The notes: generated by a model not told the origin, from the letters alone. A stretch of DNA of 64,000 bases from Symbiodinium natans (GCA_905221605.1 CAJNDS010002723.1:1-64000), one strand, 5' to 3'. Shown: positions 8,346 to 20,659, counted from the first letter of the stretch. Translations and numbers: made by a program.

Positions 8346-8560
8346 GGGGAGGGGAGAAGGTAGGAACGGACGGGAGCGAGGGGGAGCGGGAGGGCGAAGC
8401 ATCCAACAGTAATGAGAGGAAGAGCAAGGAAAAACGCAAGCGAGGACGATGGAATAGAAAGGATGCATAATAGGTCAGGCGCTTTTTTACCCCGCCCGGG
8501 CCCCTCCGTAGCCCCCTGTCACCCGGTTGGCGCGACCGGGTGTACGCACAAAATCCTGCC
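8346..8560. repeat. Unique insert inside the spacer, with hairpin
   Basis: The G tract grades into a purine-rich stretch and then about 150 bp found nowhere else in the window. It ends in a perfect 8-bp hairpin CACCCGGT / ACCGGGTG (8520-8542, 7-nt loop) before rejoining the TACGAGCAC module. No gene is seen; its short basic ORF is low complexity. Confidence 0.55.
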
Positions 8561-9138
8561 TACGAGCACCAAGGGAGGGGACATACGACAAACCCTGGCG
8601 AGTCCAAAGCAAACCGTACGAGCACGAAGGGAGGGGGCACACGACAACAAACACTAGCATAAAGTTGACAATGGCTTGTTCAATGCTGACAACTGCGGTT
8701 CCCATGCAAATTGCTCCGGCACTGCCCTGTGGCATATCGTTGAACAGCCGAATGCTAACCTTACGAACTCTGTAGTGCCAGGAAATTCATCACCCCGAAG
8801 ATTGCCAAAAATGGATATCGGGCACGTAAAATCGTAAAGTTGACTCCGCGTTAAGAAATAAAACACTTTGAAAACGCGAGCAACTTTACGATTTTGCGCT
8901 TTCGGGTCGAAATTTTGGCAATCTCCAAAACCCCGCCTGGCGACCAGGGAGGGTTTCAGGGTCTCTTACCTGACTTACGCCTTCCATTTGCTTATTGCAC
9001 CGCCCAACCACACCCCTGCAAGACGAAACCTGACCCTTTAAGTAAATTGAGATGTTTATCCCTTCGTGGGACTAAGATAATTTTGCCACCTTCGAAAAGA
9101 GGAATAGAAACTCTGAGTGGGCTTAAGGGTCAATGAAC

Positions 9139-9159
9139 CCGGAACATTTTTGGCTCAAG
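9139..9159 (+). other. DinoSL relic, copy 2
   Basis: Identical to the relic upstream of copy 1 and the same distance from the ATG, so it was copied with the gene cassette rather than arising by a separate retroposition. Confidence 0.8.
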
Positions 9160-9359
9160 ATCGGGCCATGCGCCTAGAGAACAAAGGGTGCTTGGTGTTT
9201 TGGGTTGGTTTGTTGTTTGTCGATTCAGGGATCAAGGGCTTCTGTTGGGGTTGACTATTTTGTTCCCTGTCCTCCTTCGGTTGCCCCCCGTAGGTTATGA
9301 GCCCAAATTAGGCCCCCTGCGGTCGGGTGTTCTCTCAAGGTTTTTGGGATCAAGAAGCA

Positions 9360-12300
9360 ATGCCTTCTCCCAAGCGATGGCTCCAGCCTTCTTCGGATGG
9401 TGGTCAGAATGGTGGAGCTGGAAATGGTGCAGCTGAGTCTCTGGGTGAAAGGGCGGTGCTGGAAGAGGTAATGCCTGGCGCTGAAGAACATCTGGAAGAA
9501 GCCTTGGTTGCAGAAGGCCCCAATGTGGGTATGAATCCCAATGTGGATATGGTTAGCAATGCTGAAGCTGAAGGACGTGCTGTTTCTGTATCGCCAAAGC
9601 CTGGTGAAAAAAGGAACTGGGATGAAACTGGTGGTATGGATGTAGAGCTGGAAGCGACGGTGTTGCGCGTGATGCTGAAGCACGGCTTTACTACGGCATC
9701 GTCTTCGTCTTCAAGTAGGAGAATGGTCAGTCAAGAAACGCAGACTGAACTGAGTGGTGAGGTGGCTCTATTGGAGAAGGTAAAGAACAAGATTTCTGAT
9801 GGGCCAGGTAGTATGGACGGTGGTGACCTTCGTTCTTCAAGTGGTTCAGCTGGAAAAAAGGTACAGGAGCCACAGGAAGTGAGGGAGATGCATCCAGAGG
9901 AGATTTTGGAGCTGGAGGCCGTTATTCAGGAGGAGCGTGAGCAAGAGAACGCTCAACTGGAGCAATTGCGGCTGGAAGCAGATTCCTTCCTGAAGGGAAG
10001 CGAAGCTCCTATGGTCGATTCTGAATGGGAGATGCATTTTCAAGACGGTCGACCGTACTACTACAACATTGCTACTCAGAGGGCTCAATGGGAATGCCCA
10101 GATGGGTTCATCAACACTGCTGGAGAGGCGATGGCAGATGGACGGGCTACTGTTTCGGTTAAGGAAAAAGGGAAGAACAAGGTTTCTGTCCCACTGCCGG
10201 AACTGGGTTCTACAACGTCGACTCCGTCATCTGAGTCCATCAGGGCCTTGCAGGGTAGTGTAGATAGTTTGATAGAAAAGGATTTTTCCTCTACTGTCGG
10301 GGAGAGCGGTCTTAGGGGTAGTAACGCTGCTGAGACCTCGGGTTCCACGAGGGAGGACAAGATTTCTGGGATCCAAAAGAACATGGCTGGAGGACACCTG
10401 GATCAGAAAAGACGCAAAGCGCTTTCTGAGGGTGACGCAGCCGTGAAATCTGTGGATCCGGGAGAAACAATGCCCAATGCGGAGTTTGGAGTTGTGTCGG
10501 CTGCAGAAGAGCGAGTGGTAGATGTGGTACCTGTCGTTCAGGGAAGTGGTCCTGGAGATTCGGATGACGAAGGGAAAAAATTGTGCATTACGACTGAGGA
10601 GGTCTCTTCGTTTGGTGCCGGGAATTCTGCCATTCAAAGGGAAAATGAAGCTTCTGGAACAGCTGGAGACACGGTTGATTTGAAGGAGAAGGCCTGGAGC
10701 GCCAATGAAGCGCGGGTCAATGTGCCAGATAGTACGTGGAGTGCAGAAAAAGCACGGGTTGAGGTGCATATGGTGTCACGTTCCGCGGATGACTGCAACA
10801 ATGGGGCGCAGGTCTCCGTAGCCGCTGATGATGGAGGTTCACAGGTGGACGCACTGGTGCAGCCTGAAGTTAGCAGCGAGGAACGAAATGGCGAAGGCTA
10901 CACCGGAGCCAATGCGGCAGCTGTGGTCAACGACAGTGGTGATTCTCTTTTGGAAACCATGGAGCCAAAGGAGCCTGCGGTGGAAGAAAATATGCCTACC
11001 GCGGATGACCAATCCAATAGCCCTGTAGTGGAAGAAAATTTGCCTGCTGCAGAAGGTTTGAAAAAGGACTCCAATGGAGGGTCCACTCCCAGGAAGGGAG
11101 AAGTGTTGCCATCTGAATGCTTGCCGGAAGTCGACACCGAGCGAGCTGTAACGGATGAGGCAAAGCCATTGGCTGGAAAAGAGGATGGTTCTGACCTCCA
11201 GGAGCACAAGGTGGATGAGCTTGTGGGACTCGTGGAGCAGGACAAGCAGCTTGCCGCCAAGGTGGAAACAAGGGATGTTCCGGGAGCCGAAGAAACAATT
11301 CCGGTTTCTGAAGAACCAACGAAGAAAGTGCCCAGAGCGGGAGCCTTGGATACACCTGGAGAGCATTGCTATCAAGAGGGAGATCAGATCATTGGTCTTG
11401 TGCGCTGCATCAATGGGCATGGAGCTTTTTTGGACCATGGCGATGTGAATGTATTGATTCCTGCGGAAGGGAAGAATACACCTCTTTTCAAATTTAGGGA
11501 CACTGTCAATGGAACAGTGAAAAGGGTGGAAGATGATGGTACCGTGATCTTGGACACCTTTCTGGTTTTGGAGGAGCAGGATGAGGAGGATTCCTCTTCG
11601 GCGCTACGCAAATGGAAAGACAGCGGCTGGGGTACATGGTGGACAGGCTCATGGCAGACTGGTCAATGGTACCAAGGTTCCGATGGTCAATGGGACTGGA
11701 AGTCGGAAGAAGCGCAATCCAATGAGTGGTTTGCAGTTCAGGATCTATCCTCAGAAGAACAAAAGGAAAGGCAGCTCTATGGAGAAAAGATCTATAGAGA
11801 TCTTCTGGAGGATGGAAAAACTGATAAGGCTTATTTGGGAAAAATCGTTGGGATGTTGTTGAGTCGTCCAATGGACGTGGTGGTGGAGTGTGTCGCAGAT
11901 CGTGCATTCCTGGATGGTGAAGCTCGGCGTGCATACGGCATCCTACAAAGGGATGGGTGGAAGCCTGAAGGAACAGAATGCGCAGGCTTGGAAGAAACAA
12001 CCACTTTTCCCAGGAAGCTGTACCACAACGCACTCTACGAACTGGCACGAAAGACAAGGAGATACAGTGGACCAGTTGTGGGTGAGGCGGTGGCAATGTT
12101 GCTAAGCCAAGGGAAAGATGAGCTTTGGAACAAGCTGTGGTTGGATACCAAGCGATTTCTGCAGGAGCTTGATGGTGCAATCGAAGTGATGAGTAAGAGG
12201 GAAAACAGGCCAATGGAAGCCTATATGGATCCTGATCAGTATAAAAAGGCTCACATGACTCCAAAAACTGTGTCACCAGGATACAGCAAACTCTGCAAAT

Positions 12301-13544
12301 TCTTCAATCAGGGGAGGTGTCGCAATGGAGATGGGTGTTCCTATGAACATCGTCGTTGTGGTGAAGGGTGGCCTGAAGGAGAGCCAACTGAGCCAAGGAA
12401 CAACCAAAAAACTGGTGACGAGGATGGGGACATCGGTGGCCCTCCAACTGATGAAGGTGCAGTGGATGAGGTGCAGCAGGAGCGGGAGGATTCAGCCTTC
12501 CGTGCCCAGTACAACTATGGCAAAGGGACATCAAAAGGTGAGCCTACGTTGGGTGAAACGAAAAAGCGGCTGTGCCTGTACTACAGTCAAGGTGGTTGTA
12601 AATATGGGACTACTTGCAGGTATCTTCACGACGATGACATAGCATTGGAAGGGACTTGGGAACCCGGCAAAGCTTGGGACAATGCTTCCAGGAAGGCACT
12701 AAGGGACGCGGGGTTCCACCATTGCTGTTTCGATTATTACCTCAGAGGACAATGCCGTAAGCGGTTCAATTCCTGCAGATATTCCCACGACGAGATGTCA
12801 GCTGAGCGGCTGGCGCACCTGAAACACTTGGTACATGTGGCCAATCAGGTCCGGTTTGAAAGAGAGAGAGGATTGGAGATTTCGGACAGGAGTACTTTTC
12901 AGCCACCTGCGAGTGGGGGAGCTGAATCTTCATCGTCCTCAGCACCACAAGCGTTGCAAATGACCAATGTGTCAAAGAAAACAAGTGAGGTTGATACACT
13001 GGATGGAACAGATGGAGATGTACAAAAGGATTCGGTGGCAGAGACTACCACTGTACGTCTTCAGAATCCAGGAGAGCCAATAGAAAATTGGATGGCTCGC
13101 AACCAACACTTGTGGGTGTATACGCCCCACATAAGTGAGGTGATGATCAAGCTTGGTGTGACCACTGTCCAAGAGCTACAAGAGTACATAATTGTGGAGG
13201 ACTTGATGGAAAAAGGGGTTAACAAGGTGACGGCCTGCAAAATTCTGCAATTGGGTGGTGTCCATTACCGGCCAATGTCGCCGGGTATGGCTGTTTCTAC
13301 CAACGCAGCAGTACGTGTGCAACAATCTTCTGGAAGCCGTGACGCTGGAAGAGGTGGGGTGAGAACTATCTCTCAAGTGCGTGAAGCTGAAGGTCCTGGT
13401 ACAAAGGAAATGCCACGAGGGTCTTATCGAGAGATTTTCGACACAGGCAAGTACCATGACGCTTGGACACTGGCACAGAGGTCCCCGTTGTGCGTGCAGA
13501 AGTTGCGATTGGTGGGAGTTGGAAGGAAGGCCCTTGCTGGATAA
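9360..13544 (+). CDS. WW / S1 / tandem MLLE / triple CCCH / SAM-like protein, copy 2 (full length)
   Basis: This is a full 1,394-codon copy 7,815 bp downstream of copy 1, with the same domains in the same order and every zinc-binding residue kept. The differences I noticed are Ala253 to Thr just after the WW domain (ACT at 10116), Arg instead of Cys at 1341, and a silent CCT for Pro81. The cassette identity covers the 5' leader from about 9124 and the out-of-frame tail to 13655, then ends in a hexamer G tract. It is equally likely to be expressed as copies 1 and 4, since nothing in the leader distinguishes them. Confidence 0.85.
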   Translation: MPSPKRWLQPSSDGGQNGGAGNGAAESLGERAVLEEVMPGAEEHLEEALVAEGPNVGMNPNVDMVSNAEAEGRAVSVSPKPGEKRNWDETGGMDVELEATVLRVMLKHGFTTASSSSSSRRMVSQETQTELSGEVALLEKVKNKISDGPGSMDGGDLRSSSGSAGKKVQEPQEVREMHPEEILELEAVIQEEREQENAQLEQLRLEADSFLKGSEAPMVDSEWEMHFQDGRPYYYNIATQRAQWECPDGFINTAGEAMADGRATVSVKEKGKNKVSVPLPELGSTTSTPSSESIRALQGSVDSLIEKDFSSTVGESGLRGSNAAETSGSTREDKISGIQKNMAGGHLDQKRRKALSEGDAAVKSVDPGETMPNAEFGVVSAAEERVVDVVPVVQGSGPGDSDDEGKKLCITTEEVSSFGAGNSAIQRENEASGTAGDTVDLKEKAWSANEARVNVPDSTWSAEKARVEVHMVSRSADDCNNGAQVSVAADDGGSQVDALVQPEVSSEERNGEGYTGANAAAVVNDSGDSLLETMEPKEPAVEENMPTADDQSNSPVVEENLPAAEGLKKDSNGGSTPRKGEVLPSECLPEVDTERAVTDEAKPLAGKEDGSDLQEHKVDELVGLVEQDKQLAAKVETRDVPGAEETIPVSEEPTKKVPRAGALDTPGEHCYQEGDQIIGLVRCINGHGAFLDHGDVNVLIPAEGKNTPLFKFRDTVNGTVKRVEDDGTVILDTFLVLEEQDEEDSSSALRKWKDSGWGTWWTGSWQTGQWYQGSDGQWDWKSEEAQSNEWFAVQDLSSEEQKERQLYGEKIYRDLLEDGKTDKAYLGKIVGMLLSRPMDVVVECVADRAFLDGEARRAYGILQRDGWKPEGTECAGLEETTTFPRKLYHNALYELARKTRRYSGPVVGEAVAMLLSQGKDELWNKLWLDTKRFLQELDGAIEVMSKRENRPMEAYMDPDQYKKAHMTPKTVSPGYSKLCKFFNQGRCRNGDGCSYEHRRCGEGWPEGEPTEPRNNQKTGDEDGDIGGPPTDEGAVDEVQQEREDSAFRAQYNYGKGTSKGEPTLGETKKRLCLYYSQGGCKYGTTCRYLHDDDIALEGTWEPGKAWDNASRKALRDAGFHHCCFDYYLRGQCRKRFNSCRYSHDEMSAERLAHLKHLVHVANQVRFERERGLEISDRSTFQPPASGGAESSSSSAPQALQMTNVSKKTSEVDTLDGTDGDVQKDSVAETTTVRLQNPGEPIENWMARNQHLWVYTPHISEVMIKLGVTTVQELQEYIIVEDLMEKGVNKVTACKILQLGGVHYRPMSPGMAVSTNAAVRVQQSSGSRDAGRGGVRTISQVREAEGPGTKEMPRGSYREIFDTGKYHDAWTLAQRSPLCVQKLRLVGVGRKALAG

Positions 13545-14847
13545 AAAACAGGTGCGACTGGTGCCACGCTCACGCTCACAACGGCGTGTGCAGCCGGCGG
13601 AAGTGGTGGAAAAGCCGAAGCCGCTGGAACCAGTAAAGCCTCGTGGTGGTTTGTCGGGTGGGGGTGGGGGTGGGGGTGGGGGTGGGGGTGGGGGTGGGGG
13701 TGGGGGGTGGGGGGTGGGGGGGTGGGGGGGGGGGTGGGGGGGGGCCCCGTTGGGGGGGGGGGGGGGGGGGGGGGGGGGCCTATCGGGGTGGGACACTAAG
13801 CAAATCCTGCTTCCTCACAATGGGTTTTTTTTATCCCAGATGTTTAAAATCCTGCTTCCTCACAAGAGCCGAAAAGAGGGTGGTTTAAGTAAATTGAGAT
13901 GTTCAGCCCGAAATAGCACGCTTTGCAGGAATCCGGTAATATAATATTGTCAGACACGGACGGGATCCCACCACCCACCTCTGGGTTTATTATTATAAAT
14001 CCCACCTCTGGGTTTATTATTATAAATCCCAATGCGGGGGTGAAGTGGGTTCGCCACGCCTGCCAGGGTTTCGAGTGGGTTTGGGATGTGTTGGCTGGGT
14101 TTTGGGCGGGTTTGGGTGGGTTTCGGTGGGTTTTGCTTGGTTTTGCGTGGGTTTGAGTGGGCTTGGGATGGGTTTTGGGTGGGTTTGGGTGTTTGGCTTA
14201 TGCGTGGGTTTTGTGTGGGTTTGAGTGGGCTTGGGATGGGTTTTGGGTGGGTTTTGGGTGGGTTTGGGTGTTTGGCTTAGAGGTGTGTCTTGGAGGGAGG
14301 CGGTGCAATAAGCAAATGGGATGGGCAGATGTTTAAAATCCTGCTTCCTCACAAGAGCCGAAAAGAGGGTGGTTTAAGTAAATTGAGATGTTCAGCCCGA
14401 AATAGGAATCCGGTAATATAATATTGTCAGACACGGACGGGATCCCACCACCCAATGCTGACAACTGCGGTTCGAAATTTTGGCAATCTCCAAAACCCCG
14501 CCTGGCGACCAGGGAGGGTTTCAGGGTCTCTTACCTGACTTACGCCTTCCATTTGCTTATTGCACCGCCCAACCACACCCCTGCAAGACGAAACCTGACC
14601 CTTTAAGTAAATTGAGATGTTTATCCCTTCGTGGGACTAAGATAATTTTGCCACCTTCGAAAAGAGGAATAGAAACTCCCCTACCATTTGCTTATTGCAC
14701 CGCCCAACCACACCCCTGCAAGACGAAACCTGACCCCTTTAAGTAAATTGAGATGTTTATCCCTTCGTGGGACTAAGATATTTTTGCCACCTTCGAAAAG
14801 AGGGATAGAAACTCCCCTACCATTTGCTTATTGCACCGCCCGGGGGT

Positions 14848-14927
<80 letters not shown>

Positions 14928-15534
14928 TATCTGGGTGGGACACTAAGCAAATCCTGCTTTCTCTCTTGCCCGACGAGCACCAAGGGAGGGGACATACGAC
15001 AAACCCTGGCGAGTCCAAAGCAAACCGTACGAGCACGAAGGGAGGGGGCACACGACAACAAACACAAGCATAAAGTTGACAATGGCTTGTTCAATGCTGA
15101 CAACTGCGGTTCCCATGCAAATTGCTCCGGCACTGCCCTGTGGCATATCGTTGAACAGCCGAATGCTAACCTTACGAACTCTGTAGTGCCAGGAAATTCA
15201 TCACCCCGAAGATTGCCAAAAATGGATATCGGGCACGTAAAATCGTAAAGTTGACTCCGCGTTAAGAAATAAAACACTTTGAAAACGCGAGCAACTTTAC
15301 GATTTTGCGCTTTCGGGTCGAAATTTTGGCAATCTCCAAAACCCCGCCTGGCGACCAGGGAGGGTTTCAGGGTCTCTTACCTGACTTACGCCTTCCATTT
15401 GCTTATTGCACCGCCCAACCACACCCCTGCAAGACGAAACCTGACCCTTTAAGTAAATTGAGATGTTTATCCCTTCGTGGGACTAAGATAATTTTGCCAC
15501 CTTCGAAAAGAGGAATAGAAACTCTGAGTGGGCT
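13545..15534. repeat. Mosaic repeat spacer between copies 2 and 3
   Basis: This gene-less spacer holds the out-of-frame tail (to 13655), G tract 13656-13778, CTATCGGGG/CTTCCTCAC module, AT-core copies near 13890 and 14385, GGGTTTT minisatellite, 65-bp elements at 14614 (a), 14750 (b) and 15460 (a), a pure 78-nt G run (14848-14925), and a foldback at 15211-15334. Its layout matches the spacer between copies 4 and 5 almost module for module. Confidence 0.85.
14848..14925 (+). repeat. Pure G homopolymer, 78 nt
   Basis: Seventy-eight uninterrupted G between CCGCCCGGGGGT and CCTATCTGGG, the same length as the runs at 20520-20597, 23078-23155 and 31776-31853. Confidence 0.9.
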
Positions 15535-15549
15535 TAAGGGTCAATGAAC

Positions 15550-15570
15550 CCGGAACATTTTTGGCTCAAG
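15550..15570 (+). other. DinoSL relic, copy 3
   Basis: Same 21-nt relic, same spacing to the ATG (15771) as in the other copies. Confidence 0.8.
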
Positions 15571-15770
15571 ATCGGGCCATGCGCCTAGAGAACAAAGGGT
15601 GCTTGGTGTTTTGGGTTGGTTTGTTGTTTGTCGATTCAGGGATCAAGGGCTTCTGTTGGGGTTGACTATTTTGTTCCCTGTCCTCCTTCGGTTGCCCCCC
15701 GTAGGTTATGAGCCCAAATTAGGCCCCCTGCGGTCGGGTGTTCTCTCAAGGTTTTTGGGATCAAGAAGCA

Positions 15771-18700
15771 ATGCCTTCTCCCAAGCGATGGCTCCAGCCT
15801 TCTTCGGATGGTGGTCAGAATGGTGGAGCTGGAAATGGTGCAGCTGAGTCTCTGGGTGAAAGGGCGGTGCTGGAAGAGGTAATGCCTGGCGCTGAAGAAC
15901 ATCTGGAAGAAGCCTTGGTTGCAGAAGGCCCCAATGTGGGTATGAATCCCAATGTGGATATGGTTAGCAATGCTGAAGCTGAAGGACGTGCTGTTTCTGT
16001 ATCGCCAAAGCCGGGTGAAAAAAGGAACTGGGATGAAACTGGTGGTATGGATGTAGAGCTGGAAGCGACGGTGTTGCGCGTGATGCTGAAGCACGGCTTT
16101 ACTACGGCATCGTCTTCGTCTTCAAGTAGGAGAATGGTCAGTCAAGAAACGCAGACTGAACTGAGTGGTGAGGTGGCTCTATTGGAGAAGGTAAAGAACA
16201 AGATTTCTGATGGGCCAGGTAGTATGGACGGTGGTGACCTTCGTTCTTCAAGTGGTTCAGCTGGAAAAAAGGTACAGGAGCCACAGGAAGTGAGGGAGAT
16301 GCATCCAGAGGAGATTTTGGAGCTGGAGGCCGTTATTCAGGAGGAGCGTGAGCAAGAGAACGCTCAACTGGAGCAATTGCGGCTGGAAGCAGATTCCTTC
16401 CTGAAGGGAAGCGAAGCTCCTATGGTCGATTCTGAATGGGAGATGCATTTTCAAGACGGTCGACCGTACTACTACAACATTGCTACTCAGAGGGCTCAAT
16501 GGGAATGCCCAGATGGGTTCATCAACGCTGCTGGAGAGGCGATGGCAGATGGACGGGCTACTGTTTCGGTTAAGGAAAAAGGGAAGAACAAGGTTTCTGT
16601 CCCACTGCCGGAACTGGGTTCTACAACGTCGACTCCGTCATCTGAGTCCATCAGGGCCTTGCAGGGTAGTGTAGATAGTTTGATAGAAAAGGATTTTTCC
16701 TCTACTGTCGGGGAGAGCGGTCTTAGGGGTAGTAACGCTGCTGAGACCTCGGGTTCCACGAGGGAGGACAAGATTTCTGGGATCCAAAAGAACATGGCTG
16801 GAGGACACCTGGATCAGAAAAGACGCAAAGCGCTTTCTGAGGGTGACGCAGCCGTGAAATCTGTGGATCCGGGAGAAACAATGCCCAATGCGGAGTTTGG
16901 AGTTGTGTCGGCTGCAGAAGAGCGAGTGGTAGATGTGGTACCTGTCGTTCAGGGAAGTGGTCCTGGAGATTCGGATGACGAAGGGAAAAAATTGTGCATT
17001 ACGACTGAGGAGGTCTCTTCGTTTGGTGCCGGGAATTCTGCCATTCAAAGGGAAAATGAAGCTTCTGGAACAGCTGGAGACACGGTTGATTTGAAGGAGA
17101 AGGCCTGGAGCGCCAATGAAGCGCGGGTCAATGTGCCAGATAGTACGTGGAGTGCAGAAAAAGCACGGGTTGAGGTGCATATGGTGTCACGTTCCGCGGA
17201 TGACTGCAACAATGGGGCGCAGGTCTCCGTAGCCGCTGATGATGGAGGTTCACAGGTGGACGCACTGGTGCAGCCTGAAGTTAGCAGCGAGGAACGAAAT
17301 GGCGAAGGCTACACCGGAGCCAATGCGGCAGCTGTGGTCAACGACAGTGGTGATTCTCTTTTGGAAACCATGGAGCCAAAGGAGCCTGCGGTGGAAGAAA
17401 ATATGCCTACCGCGGATGACCAATCCAATAGCCCTGTAGTGGAAGAAAATTTGCCTGCTGCAGAAGGTTTGAAAAAGGACTCCAATGGAGGGTCCACTCC
17501 CAGGAAGGGAGAAGTGTTGCCATCTGAATGCTTGCCGGAAGTCGACACCGAGCGAGCTGTAACGGATGAGGCAAAGCCATTGGCTGGAAAAGAGGATGGT
17601 TCTGACCTCCAGGAGCACAAGGTGGATGAGCTTGTGGGACTCGTGGAGCAGGACAAGCAGCTTGCCGCCAAGGTGGAAACAAGGGATGTTCCGGGAGCCG
17701 AAGAAACAATTCCGGTTTCTGAAGAACCAACGAAGAAAGTGCCCAGAGCGGGAGCCTTGGATACACCTGGAGAGCATTGCTATCAAGAGGGAGATCAGAT
17801 CATTGGTCTTGTGCGCTGCATCAATGGGCATGGAGCTTTTTTGGACCATGGCGATGTGAATGTATTGATTCCTGCGGAAGGGAAGAATACACCTCTTTTC
17901 AAATTTAGGGACACTGTCAATGGAACAGTGAAAAGGGTGGAAGATGATGGTACCGTGATCTTGGACACCTTTCTGGTTTTGGAGGAGCAGGATGAGGAGG
18001 ATTCCTCTTCGGCGCTACGCAAATGGAAAGACAGCGGCTGGGGTACATGGTGGACAGGCTCATGGCAGACTGGTCAATGGTACCAAGGTTCCGATGGTCA
18101 ATGGGACTGGAAGTCGGAAGAAGCGCAATCCAATGAGTGGTTTGCAGTTCAGGATCTATCCTCAGAAGAACAAAAGGAAAGGCAGCTCTATGGAGAAAAG
18201 ATCTATAGAGATCTTCTGGAGGATGGAAAAACTGATAAGGCTTATTTGGGAAAAATCGTTGGGATGTTGTTGAGTCGTCCAATGGACGTGGTGGTGGAGT
18301 GTGTCGCAGATCGTGCATTCCTGGATGGTGAAGCTCGGCGTGCATACGGCATCCTACAAAGGGATGGGTGGAAGCCTGAAGGAACAGAATGCGCAGGCTT
18401 GGAAGAAACAACCACTTTTCCCAGGAAGCTGTACCACAACGCACTCTACGAACTGGCACGAAAGACAAGGAGATACAGTGGACCAGTTGTGGGTGAGGCG
18501 GTGGCAATGTTGCTAAGCCAAGGGAAAGATGAGCTTTGGAACAAGCTGTGGTTGGATACCAAGCGATTTCTGCAGGAGCTTGATGGTGCAATCGAAGTGA
18601 TGAGTAAGAGGGAAAACAGGCCAATGGAAGCCTATATGGATCCTGATCAGTATAAAAAGGCTCACATGACTCCAAAAACTGTGTCACCAGGATACAGCAA

Positions 18701-19946
18701 ACTCTGCAAATTCTTCAATCAGGGGAGGTGTCGCAATGGAGATGGGTGTTCCTATGAACATCGTCGTTGTGGTGAAGGGTGGCCTGAAGGAGAGCCAACT
18801 GAGCCAAGGAACAACCAAAAAACTGGTGACGAGGATGGGGACATCGGTGGCCCTCCAACTGATGAAGGTGCAGTGGATGAGGTGCAGCAGGAGCGGGAGG
18901 ATTCAGCCTTCCGTGCCCAGTACAACTATGGCAAAGGGACATCAAAAGGTGAGCCTACGTTGGGTGAAACGAAAAAGCGGCTGTGCCTGTACTACAGTCA
19001 AGGTGGTTGTAAATATGGGACTACTTGCAGGTATCTTCACGACGATGACATAGCATTGGAAGGGACTTGGGAACCCGGCAAAGCTTGGGACAATGCTTCC
19101 AGGAAGGCACTAAGGGACGCGGGGTTCCACCATTGCTGTTTCGATTATTACCTCAGAGGACAATGCCGTAAGCGGTTCAATTCCTGCAGATATTCCCACG
19201 ACGAGATGTCAGCTGAGCGGCTGGCGCACCTGAAACACTTGGTACATGTGGCCAATCAGGTCCGGTTTGAAAGAGAGAGAGGATTGGAGATTTCGGACAG
19301 GAGTACTTTTCAGCCACCTGCGAGTGGGGGAGCTGAATCTTCATCGTCCTCAGCACCACAAGCGTTGCAAATGACCAATGTGTCAAAGAAAACAAGTGAG
19401 GTTGATACACTGGATGGAACAGATGGAGATGTACAAAAGGATTCGGTGGCAGAGACTACCACTGTACGTCTTCAGAATCCAGGAGAGCCAATAGAAAATT
19501 GGATGGCTCGCAACCAACACTTGTGGGTGTATACGCCCCACATAAGTGAGGTGATGATCAAGCTCCCCTACCATTTGCTTATTGCACCGCCCGGGGGTGG
19601 GGGGGGGGGGGGGGGGGGTGGGGGTTGGGGTGGGGTGGGGGGGGGGTGGGGGGGGGTGGGGGGGGGTGGGGGGGTGTGGGTGGGGGGCCTATCTGGGGGG
19701 ACACTAGCAAATCCTGCTTTCTCTCTTGCCCTACGAGCACCAAGGGAGGGGACATACGACAAACCCTGGCGAGTCCAAAGCAAACCGTACGAGCACGAAG
19801 GGAGGGGGCACACGACAACAAACACAAGCATAAAGTTGACAATGGCTTGTTCAATGCTGACAACTGCGGTTCCCATGCAAATTGCTCCGGCACTGCCCTG
19901 TGGCATATCGTTGAACAGCCGAATGCTAACCTTACGAACTCTGTAG
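15771..19946 (+). pseudogene. Copy 3 of the array gene, 3' end replaced by spacer sequence
   Basis: The copy is identical in layout to copies 1, 2 and 4 up to codon 1265 (base 19564), inside the SAM-like domain. There the sequence switches from ATGATCAAGCT to CCCCTACCATTTGC, the module that normally leads into a G tract. The shared CT at the join suggests microhomology. The frame stays open for about 126 codons through the G tract and TACGAGCAC module, giving an unrelated Gly-rich tail. WW, S1, both MLLE domains and all three CCCH fingers remain; half of the SAM-like domain and the native 3' end are lost. It may still make a stable chimeric protein, but I treat it as a broken copy. Confidence 0.75.
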
Positions 19947-20519
19947 TGCCAGGAAATTCATCACCCCGAAGATTGCCAAAAATGGATATCGGGCACGTAA
20001 AATCGTAAAGTTGACTCCGCGTTAAGAAATAAAACACTTTGAAAACGCGAGCAACTTTACGATTTTGCGCTTTCGGGTCGAAATTTTGGCAATCTCCAAA
20101 ACCCCGCCTGGCGACCAGGGAGGGTTTCAGGGTCTCTTACCTGACTTACGCCTTCCATTTGCTTATTGCACCGCCCAACCACACCCCTGCAAGACGAAAC
20201 CTGACCCTTTAAGTAAATTGAGATGTTTATCCCTTCGCGGGACTAAGATAATTTTGCCACCTTCGAAAAGAGGAATAGAAACTCTGAGTGGGCTTGACCC
20301 TTTAAGTAAATTGAGATGTTTATCCCTTCGTGGGACTAAGATAATTTTGCCACCTTCGAAAAGAGGAATAGAAACTCAACCACACCCCTGCAAGACGAAA
20401 CCTGACCCCTTCAAGTAAATTGAGATGTTTATCCCTTCGTGGGACTAAGATATTTTTGCCACCTTCGAAAAGAGGGATAGAAACTCCCCTACCATTTGCT
20501 TATTGCACCGCCCGGGGGT

Positions 20520-20597
<78 letters not shown>
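20520..20597 (+). repeat. Pure G homopolymer, 78 nt
   Basis: Seventy-eight uninterrupted G at the start of a 175-bp tract that continues with scattered T to 20688, the longest G tract in the window. Confidence 0.9.
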
Positions 20598-20598
<1 letters not shown>

Positions 20599-20616
20599 GG
20601 GTGGGGGGGGGGGGGT

Positions 20617-20659
<43 letters not shown>

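Larger units (their letters stand above)
5992..9123. repeat. Mosaic repeat spacer between copies 1 and 2
   Basis: No gene is seen. After the G tract come a CTATCTGGG module ending CTTCCTCAC, the AT-core module (6111-6242), a GGGTTTT minisatellite (6243-6490), a second AT-core copy, 65-bp elements at 6754, 7306, 7401, 7510, 7984, 8122 and 9049, foldbacks at 7057-7180 and 8800-8923, G tracts at 7602-7656 and about 8214-8345, and a unique insert (8346-8560). At 6840-6852 the G tract is reduced to GGGG and joins directly to CCCTGGCGAGTCC. Confidence 0.85.

Noticed and set aside
8506-8513. CCGTAGCC as the 5' part of a spliced leader
   Set aside because: Only eight bases match; the following sequence is CCCTGTCACC rather than ATTTTGGCTCAAG.
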